A DNA stretch of 64,000 bases, from NCBI GenBank assembly GCA_020746835.1, contig JAGPNK010000007.1:2031501-2095500 (forward strand). Direction: 5' to 3'. How positions within the stretch are numbered: the stretch's first letter is position 1; each line of letters opens with the position of its first letter. Positions 55,764 through 64,000 of the stretch are shown one piece after another. The notes beneath the pieces are model-generated. The model saw nothing but the letters and a program-made list of their open reading frames with translations, had not been told where the DNA came from and searched no databases. Position numbers and translations under genes: made by a program. The DNA comes from Stachybotrys elegans. Its lineage: Eukaryota > Ascomycota > Sordariomycetes > Hypocreales > Stachybotryaceae.

Positions 55764-56631
55764 GGTGGGTGAGGAGGTTGGGAATGCTAATAGTGCAGGC
55801 TGTGAGAAACAATGGCCGACGGACTTGTCTGCCAGATTTGACTTTGCGATTGTTCTACTCGAGAATATGCGCCAGTGTGGTTGGTGGCGTTATGTCAGGG
55901 ATCCGAGGAAGATGGTGAGAAGGGAGATGCACGCAAGGGCAAGCTAGGTATTAATACCACCAAGAAGAGTAGGGCCTTTGGGTCCAACCATCTCCGAGCA
56001 TGTACCTTTCCCTATTATCTATTACGTGCAGACAAAGTTGATCCTACAACGCCTCCTATCGCTTGGTGGGAACAACGTCTGCATCTCACTGCGGGGTTCC
56101 GGCATCGTGACGTCCTCGGTCCCCATATCCTGCGGCGATATACCGGGTTTTCGGAAATTGGTGAAGATATGTGTCATGCCTGTAGTTTCATGGCTGAGAT
56201 GCTACTCTAGAGCCAATCAAGACGGAGTCGAGCGTGAACATCCTGCCCAAGGCAATGCCATCCAGTATCACTGCTTCGGTGGGAGACGACAAATAATTGG
56301 GTCATCGGTTTTGTAGGAGGTGGAAGAGCACGCAGAATGCGCCCATTGAATACATCTGTCTCGCATTCACAAGGAAATACAGGATCTAGAGGAATGCTTA
56401 ATGGGTAATTCCATCCTCAAATGCGAGATGCACCGACATACAAGAACCCCACCTCGGCATGATCGACCCCCTCGCTGCGTTCTCTCTTATCTTATCGGGA
56501 ATCCACAGCAAGAAAAAAAAAGATGAGCATGTTGATGTTAGCTCCTCCTACTGTACAATTTGCGACTACACTTGGAACAACAGAGTATCCATTTGCCTGT
56601 CATCCGCCCGCCACGACCATATTTTACAGTC
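55764..56631. promoter_or_regulatory. Divergent promoter, cyanase / Lys-rich protein
   Basis: 0.87 kb between divergent start codons. An A9 run lies at about 56512-56520. No TATA box, gene or RNA recognised. Confidence 0.4.
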
Positions 56632-57585
56632 ATGCCTCACAAGCATAAGAGAAAGGGAGGGGAGACGGATGAGTAAAGAATCCTCACGGAAACGAGCAAT
56701 CTTCAAATGCTAACACCATGGTTCAGCTTCGACCTTCCTCCCACACAGCGAGCACGTCCGCTTCCTGTAGCACCATCGAAACGAGGTGCATCGCAATCCG
56801 TCGGTATCTCGAAGAAGCGATCTGGTCGTCGAGGCAAGGATGATGACGCTCCTCGGGCCTTCAAGCGTCTGATGGCATTGGCCAGCGGCAAAAAAACCAG
56901 GTCTGGCCTGGACGACGGCTCAAAAGCTCCAGCGCAAGCTGCGCCCGCAGAAACCGCAGCGGAGATACCTAAGATTCGACCGGGCGAAGACCTCAGATCG
57001 TACGCCGCTCGAGTAGATGCTGCACTCCCTGTGTCAGGCCTCACCCGGAAGACGGTCGTCAAGGACGGCAAAGATGAGCATGGCTTCAAGGTGGTTCGAA
57101 CACGCAAGGAGAGGAAGATGCACAAGCTATACGACCAATGGAGGGCAGAAGACCTCAAGATTAAGGAGCAGAGAGAGGAGGAGATGGAGCTGGCAGCGGA
57201 GCGTGAACTCGAAAACGACGCAGCAGGACTGGCCAACTCAGCAATGACTCTGCTAGATGAGGGCAGCAAAAAGAAGAAGAAGAAGAAATCCAAGGGCGGC
57301 GCTGACGATGATGATCCTTGGCTCGAGCTGAAGCGGAAGAGAGCCGAAGGCAAGATTCATCTCCACGACGTGGCGCAGGCACCGCCGCAGCTTCACAAAC
57401 AGACTACGCGGCAGCTCAAGGTCAGAGGCGCTGCAGTCGATGTCGGCACCATTCCCAAGGCAGCGGGAAGTCTACGGCGACGCGAGGAACTCCAGGTGGT
57501 TAGGAATGATGTGCTGGATGCATATAGGAAGATAAAGCAGCATGAGCAAGCGAAGCTCGACGCACAAAGGGCAAAGAACTCATAG
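56632..57585 (+). CDS. Conserved Lys/Glu-rich fungal protein, probably nucleolar
   Basis: Exons 56632-56672 (41 nt) and 56727-57585 (54-bp intron with a perfect TGCTAACA branch) encode 299 residues. The small first exon supplies MPHKHKRKGGETD, joined to FDLPPTQRARPLPV. Conserved-looking segments: IRPGEDLRSYAARVDAALPVSGL (about residues 88-110), RKERKMHKLYDQWR, a run of KKKKKK near 190-200, DDDDPWLELKRKR, and VPKAAGSLRRREEL-like TIPKAAGSLRRREELQ. I recall this order in uncharacterised proteins of most filamentous ascomycetes. Composition and K-runs point to the nucleolus and ribosome assembly, which is inference. An alternative unspliced start at 56707 would replace the conserved N-terminus. 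Confidence 0.8.
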
Positions 57586-57935
57586 ATTCTGCGATTCTGC
57601 GTCAATACACTTGCATCACAAATCTAAACAATACTCTACCCCGTAAAGCACATGAAGGCGTATTGATGCGATACTCTCTCCATTGGGTGATTATGTCATC
57701 ACAGTCGGTACAAATTCATTGTCCCCACCAACGGGAAGGTGGAGGCGGCCGTGATACTTTGAGGTGGGGTTCATGCAAACTCGGAGTGCGTTAATTGCGA
57801 CTGGAGTTCAAATTTGCATCGCTTGGCTCCTCGTTCGACTCCGTCGTCTCGTCGTTTCACGAAACTCTTTTTTTTCTCCTTTCTTTTTTTCACCTACCTC
57901 AATTCTGCCATGAGGATACCGGCAGGCTGTCAATC
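57586..57935. promoter_or_regulatory. TFC3 promoter
   Basis: 350 bp between two plus-strand genes. T/C-rich leader sequence (CTTTTTTTTCTCC, CTTTTTTTCACC) lies at about 57868-57895, 40-70 bp before the start. Confidence 0.5.
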
Positions 57936-60900
57936 ATGGCCCTGGAGCTCGAGGAGTTGATTGCAAGTCTACTTGTCTTCATTTCCTGCGCAGGCGAGCA
58001 AGGCAAGTTCACCACCACCATTGCGCCTGCGAAGCTCTCATTCATAACGGCTGCCGGGCTGTACTTGGAGGCCGTAGCATCTTTCTACATCTTCAAGGGC
58101 TAACAATTCCTACAGGATGCACGGTGTTGGCGCTCCTCGATGCTATCGAGAAAGCATTGGCGCCATCTGAAGATTCCCCAGAAGCTCAAGCACAGGCACA
58201 GGCACCGGCTCACATATTCCAGCCACCTGAGCTCCTGGGCAACACGTCCTCACAACACTCTGCAGCAAGTACTATATGGAGATGGCTGGTTGAGAGAGAT
58301 GATCTGTCAGTTGGCAATGACAGAGAATACAATCATCTCAGCTTAGATGATGTACTTGCTCTGTCACAATCCGGTTCCGCCAACCATCCTGCAACCACGC
58401 AAACCTCGCAGGGAGGTGGTTCGACTTCAGCAACACCTGTTGCTGATTCTCGCCATGCTTCTACGGCTGCTAAAGCCGCCAGGGGTACGCCTGAGGTGAC
58501 TGTTCGTGTGTCTGAAAGGACCATGTGGGAATCCATCACTGGACATTCTGTGGACTACAGACGGGTGCCCAGGTCAGAGTGGCTCCTGCTTCTTGGTATC
58601 GCATCGACTAGGCGTGATGGTATCTTGCAGGGTGATCTCGGCCGTCTTGTCGACCAAGATAAGCGATCTGTACCGAAACGAACAGATGCGCTCGTCAGCA
58701 AAGGATACATTATCAAGAGAACAACACTGGTCAGGCGAACAAAAACCAGCAAGCTCTGGCTCAAGTCGTTTGCACCTCCCCTTCCCAGAGAATCCGAAAC
58801 CGCAGACGATTCTCTCGATACCGATATGAACCTATCAAGGCAGGTTCTAGTCTCCAACCTCGATGCGGTGCCGTGGCACAGCCGATGGACTGGAGACTCG
58901 ATAGACTTTACCGCCCTTGCTAAAACTATCATGGCCCTCGCAAAGGAATGGGATGTCATCCGTATTCACGACCTCAAGATGAAGCTGGGCGTCCTTGGCA
59001 TGCGGTGGCAGATGAAAGTATTGGCCAAGGTCTGCAGATTCCTCAACGAAAGGGGCGCCACTCAGTATGTGGCTGCAATGCTCGAGGGGAAGGTGTTCAA
59101 GGATTGCATCAAATATCAGAGAGCTCTCACCCCCAAGGACTGGTCCAGCTTTCTAGCCACAGGCAAGCGAGCCAGCCGCCCGTATCGGCTGATGGAGGTT
59201 AGCTCGAACATCAACACAGAAGGCCAGGAGGACCTCGTCAGTACCCATGCGGATATCTCCCGTATAAGCATGCCGCCGCCTTGGTCGCTTGACACTCCAA
59301 TGTCCGCCACTATAGCACAAGCTGTTACTCTATCAGGGTCAGCAGGGCTAACAAATCCTGATCTTTATGGCCTGACTCTTGGTCCCTTGTTTAGCAGATA
59401 CATCTCATCATGGACAATGTTGATGTCTTCATCCAGTCAGCAACATCAACATCTGAGACACATGCAACTCAGGAGCGAACACATTCGAGCAGGAAAGGTG
59501 GCTTCCTATCGATACTTTTCTCTTCCTGACCCGTTCATGGGCCCAGCTGAGAATAACGACACGAGCTCATCGGCACCGGTTGACGAGCAATCATCTCCTG
59601 CCTGGGGGGCCAATGCTTATGGCTTCCCATCCTCTGCCTCGTTGCCTCCGACGACAGGGGCCAGTACGACTTTAACAGAGCTTTGCAAGAGTGCACGTTC
59701 AATCCATAAATTTCGAAGGCATCCTCAGGAGGGAGCGCCTGTGAAGTCCAAGCCAGTATCAAAGGACAGGGTTCGACGTCCCGCACGACGAGTCTCACAG
59801 CGAGCCCCTAAAGTGCCATCAGAGGAATTACCGGTGGCATCCTCTCCTCGGTCCGTTGTTCAGGCTTCCCGAGCACCTTCTCCGCTAGAAACAACCGAGA
59901 AGCCAAGTCTTCCATCACAAGAAACAGGTGACGTGACAGTGACACTGAAAGCCCAGCCAGGTCAGTTGAAAACTACATTAGAGACTGCGCAAGAAGCGGA
60001 AACAGTACCTCTGCAATCACTCTCGACGTCAGCCGAGACAGTAGAAGCAGGCCGAAAATCCCCAACACACGTACCAGATGGTACAGGAACTGCGAGCCAT
60101 GCGCACGAAAATGGCCGGGAAAGTGACCCCGACGTCGCTTCTCATCCCAAGACCATCAGCCATGAGATGGAAGATAGTATTGTTACTGAAGAACAAGACT
60201 CGCTCTCGCAGCATGAAACATCGATAACACAAAGCCCTGCACGAGGTCGTGGCCGAGGCCGGGGCCGTGGCCGCAGCCAAGGTCAAACTCGCGGACGAGG
60301 ACGAGGACGAGGACGAGCCTCGATTGGCCGGCCAAAGGCTGAAGACGCAGGCGGCCGGCGCTGGGTCTGCGAAAAGTGTGGGGGGACATGGAAAAACGAC
60401 ATTGGGCTCAAATATCATTTGGAGAAGTCGAGGACGCCATGTAACCCTTCATTCGACCCAACGACCGTCGAGCCGGTACGGCGTCCAAGGAGACCAAGGA
60501 TACAAGTCTCGACTTCCAGAGAGCCAAGTCCTACATCTCCAGATGACAACAATAACATAACCTCAGCAAATTCGGCGAATGACGATGCAGCAAACACGCC
60601 CGTGGAAGCTAAGGCAGCCGATCCAGAGACTGAGGCTGAAGAGGAGAAGGAGGCAGAGTCCGAGACAGAGCTCCCGGTGTCAGCTCAGAGCACTCCGAAG
60701 TCCTCATCGGTTTCCAATTGGCGAAGACCTCCCGCTGCCGATTTTAGGAAAAGGTTGTCATCGGGGTCAGTGGTTAAGAACCAAGGTGCCCTTTTATCCC
60801 CCAAAGCCACCCAGTCACGTCAGGTTGTGCTTCCTCCTCATCGACCTCACCCAGTAAAAGAGACGCCATCACGTAGGCGCGAGTCCTCAACCGTCGATCC

Positions 60901-63900
60901 GGCTCCACAAACTGGCGATGATGCTGCCAGCGCTGCGATACCAGAAGCTGTTCACGATACAATGCCAGGTTCTCCCGGTCGTCGAGTGATCATCGCCTCC
61001 GCTCAAGGAGAAATGATCGATGACAGCTTGATCCATCCTGCACTTCATTCAATGGCCAATGGTTCCACCGCTTCACCTATGCCATCCCATGTCACACCTG
61101 ATAAGAGAGTCAAGAATGACTCTCCTCAAACACTGTCACGAGCTGAGTTCCGGAGCAGACTTTGCGAAGTCATTGAGAATCAACTTGCTAGCTCAGAGGG
61201 CATTATGCCCGGTGGCGACTTCTTGCACCGAACTGTCAGTGAGATTTGGGAATCCCGTTATCATCATCTCAAGGCACCGTCTACGAAGGAAGTAAGACTT
61301 GCCTTGAAATGGTTGGTTGAGCGAAAAATGGTGTCGGAACACTGGCATGCATACAGAGCCCGCGACGGCACTTTTGCTAAATGCCAAATAATCACAACGC
61401 CGGGCATTGGCGCCTTCTCCCCTGGGTGCCTTCAGTTGGTAGAAACCATCAAGGCTGGCAATGCAGATGCCCTGGAGGCTGACGGGGATGAGGATGTATA
61501 CACAGAGCAGACTCCAACTCGGGGTAAGGGCGCCCGTCGTGGCCGTCGACTTCTCGCGAGAGAGGTGGCAGTACTCAACGCTCCGGTATACGTTCAGCAG
61601 ATCGCTGCCAAAAATGACCCTTCCAGCAACTATTCGAATCGTGGGCGGAAGAGATATCCGCAGAGCGACAAGACCAAGAGCAAGGACATCGCGCTGGCCG
61701 GCCAAGTCGACGCGGCCGGTCAGTTTGAGATAATCTTGAACGAGATGACGGATCTGTCTCCCAAATTGCAGCCGGCTCCCCAAATCACGTTTCTTGATCC
61801 AAACACTTTCCTGGGTCCTGAAAGTGCGGATCCCATCGCCGAATTAGACCTGGGTATTCTGGACGAGCCGGAAACCTGGAACTCGGTCGCAAACACTCGG
61901 TCGAAGAAGAGGAAGCGGGCGGACTCCTTGTCCTGCGAAATTCGGGGCCCAGAGGAATCCGTACCAATGGATGTTATCCATGGCGCCAGTGGTGTATGGC
62001 CGTACTTGGACATCCAATACTTTGAGCAACAGGACTCGAGTCATACATTGCAAGGCTGGATTCCAGATATGGACTGGTTCAGCTGGGCAACGATTGAATC
62101 AGAGATCGACAAGGAAGCCGCGTCGCTCAGAAGCAAAAGACGAGATCGAGAATTGCCTGCCGAGGCAAGCTACGTTCGTTTCCTAGACAGGTTGCGCGCA
62201 AGTCATGTCATTGAGATGCGACGGTCTCACGATTTTGTCAACCCAGCTTCTCGCGCTGTGGTTCCTTACAACATCTACATCCCCTTCTTCCCCGAGCAAG
62301 ATACCCACTACCTGGATGTGCCAAGCATCGAGTGGTCAGAAAGTGCGCAACTTACGCCTGGATCATCCGCGCTGGTGGATGAGTTGAATATTCTGTCGGG
62401 CGATTCCAGCGGTGAGGATGACGAAGTGGAATGGAACATAGGGTACAACATTCCGCCACCTCTGCCCCGTTCCAAGCTCGATCAACCACGATCAGAGCCA
62501 AAGGAGCGGGGTTCTATCAAGCGTGTCCCTCTGATGAGTCGAGCCCTTACCTCCCTTCCTCCACAGCAGCAACCTGTCGAGGCAGCTCCAGAGAGCAAGC
62601 CCGCTTCGGGCGAGGCGAATACGGTGGAAGACTCTCCAGATATCATGGCTGCCTTTGTAGCAGTACGTGTGCTGCTTGGTGGCACAGACAAGTCCATCGA
62701 TTGGGGTCTTCTCCTTCACATCTTCCCTGACATGACGATAGCAGATCTACGCAGATCGTGGGTTCATATACGTAAGCAAAAGGGGCCCCAGATTTCCAGC
62801 CTCACCCGAGAGTTCCAAGACAAGTTCCTCGTCGCATACGAGAATGATGAGATACCAGTGATCGACTACGAGGATATCATGAACTACGATTGGGCTCGGC
62901 TCATCGAATGGACAGTCCAACTTACGCGCAAGCCGGACACCAGTGTTCTTCCCTCCAAGACCAAGTTGGATGGGGGCTTCACGTTGGAGGATGCCGAGAC
63001 GACTGCTGAGGATTGGCGTGAAAAGTACTACCATGTCCAATCCTCTGTTCAATCTCGCCTTGACGCGGCCACCTCTGAGCCGGGAGCTGTATCACTCAAT
63101 ACACTCAGAGAGGGACCACAAGCAGATATTCACGTAACAGATCACGACGTGGCAAGATCGTGGATCAGATCGCTCTGTCAAACGCCCGAGGACAAGTATT
63201 CTGTGCAGGAGATCAAGGCCAGATTTGTGGAGCTATCACGCGGGAATCAAGCCAAGCTTTCAAGTCTCCTGACGGAGGTGATCGACCAGCTTACGCAGCA
63301 GCGAATCATCCGCAGGATCCAGAAGCCGGCACTCAGAGGACGACCTTACGGCTTCAGCGAGTGGTACGCGTATAGTTTGAGCAAGTTGGCTCAGAGGAGC
63401 AAATACCACGAGGCAGTGGCGTACAAGGAGAAGCTCGACGACACGTTCCGTCGAGGCGAAACGATGACAATATCCTATACTCTTACCGATGGTGCCACGA
63501 TGGCGTTGATGAATCTAAGTGCGCATGGGAGGATCAAATTGGTCCCTGTGGACGTGCCACATATACCCTTTGGCTTTGAGCCGGGTAATTACGAAAGTCG
63601 AAAGTTCCCGAAGTCGTACTATCATTTCGGGCTTGCGGCTGTCCCGACAGAGACATATCACTACAATGAGGACATCGACGTGTTGACCAAAAGCATTCAG
63701 GGAGGCCTGCCATCCAAGAGTCAGAAGCGCGAGGTTCCACAATGGATTGATTTTCTCGGAGAAGCCAATCACAAGATATGGGCGGATATACTGGGCTCCG
63801 TTTGCTTTGCGTGTGCGACCCGTGGGCTTCTTACTGTGGAGGCGATATGCGGTGCCCTTACACCAGTCCTGGAGCCGTTTGAAGCGCAGTTGATCATAGA

Positions 63901-64000
63901 ATGGGGGCACGAGAGGGGTATTTTGAGAGAGCTCAGGCCTGGTCTGGGAGTCACGGTTGGCGAATGGTGGTGGCTGGCGGTCCCCTGGCAAAACAAACGG
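57936..64000 (+). CDS. TFC3: TFIIIC B-block-binding subunit Tfc3 (3' end beyond window)
   Basis: Exon 1 57936-58002, exon 2 58116 to past the end; 1984 codons are present and the frame is open to base 64000. The 113-bp intron has a GC donor (AAG|GCAAGT), branch GGCTAAC and CTACAG acceptor. Splicing gives LVFISCAGEQG-CTVLALLDAIE, the typical fungal Tfc3 start, then IWRWLVERDDLSVG..YNHLSL. Other features: winged-helix-like blocks (SEWLLLLGIASTRRDGILQGDL, KGYIIKRT), an Arg/Gly tract (about residues 731-760), a single CEKC..H..C finger at about 772-798 (WVCEKCGGTWKNDIGLKYHLEK), long disordered linkers, and C-terminal helical repeats. In yeast tau138 binds the B box of tRNA genes and recruits TFIIIB for RNA polymerase III. 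Only a short C-terminus should be missing. Confidence 0.88.

Noticed and set aside
1..64000. CRISPR array, operon, bacterial-type or viral elements
   Set aside because: Introns and gene content are those of a fungal nuclear genome; no repeats with unique spacers were seen.

Overview
The window is nuclear DNA from a filamentous ascomycete, most likely a sordariomycete. The evidence is short (49-154 bp) spliceosomal introns with CTAAC/CTGAC branch points, pyrimidine-rich 5' leaders, and gene content typical of that class (Set1, Mgm1, SCAP, SamB/Mub1, cyanase, Zrg17). A repeat-type CaaX pheromone-like gene hints at Hypocreales; that order-level placement is inference. I recognise 21 protein-coding genes. 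I worked out exon structures by hand from splice signals plus remembered family sequences. For every complete gene the summed exon length is a multiple of three, except SET1 (two bases short) and JMJD7 (one base short).

Layout. 1-9.9 kb: end of an Rrp17/Nol12-like gene, tropomyosin (-), a securin-like candidate (+), the H3K4 methyltransferase SET1 (+), and an unknown conserved fungal protein (-) behind a strong TATA box. 9.9-17.6 kb: gene-poor, no supportable gene. 17.6-25 kb: a peroxisomal-looking FMN alpha-hydroxyacid oxidase (-), a DUF4202 protein (-), a SANT/Myb-like acidic protein (+) and a divergent 14-3-3-like protein (-). 25-29.3 kb: leader/promoter DNA with microsatellites. 29.3-45 kb: a dense block with SCAP (-), a JMJD7-like JmjC protein (+), SPB1 (-), MGM1 (+), ZRG17-like zinc transporter (-) and a two-TM unknown (+). 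45-49 kb: a second gene-poor stretch ending in the long CT-rich leader of MUB1/samB. 49-64 kb: MUB1 (+), EBP2 (-), a 59-residue CaaX-repeat protein (-), cyanase (-), a small lysine-rich unknown (+) and nearly all of TFIIIC subunit TFC3 (+, runs off the end).

The genes do not form one pathway or a secondary-metabolite cluster. They are mostly housekeeping: ribosome biogenesis (Rrp17-like, Spb1, Ebp2), chromatin and transcription (Set1, Tfc3), mitochondrial fusion (Mgm1), sterol/hypoxia sensing (SCAP) and ER zinc supply (Zrg17).

The most interesting item is the 59-residue gene at 54335-54514 (-). It carries three 15-residue repeats, each with a GCS[IV]M motif, and the last ends the protein as a CaaX box (CSIM). 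It looks like a multicopy farnesyl-pheromone (hybrid-type) precursor. Second is the pattern of three one-base losses, all in C5/C6 runs, which break the reading frames of SET1 (twice) and JMJD7 (once). These look like assembly errors rather than biology.
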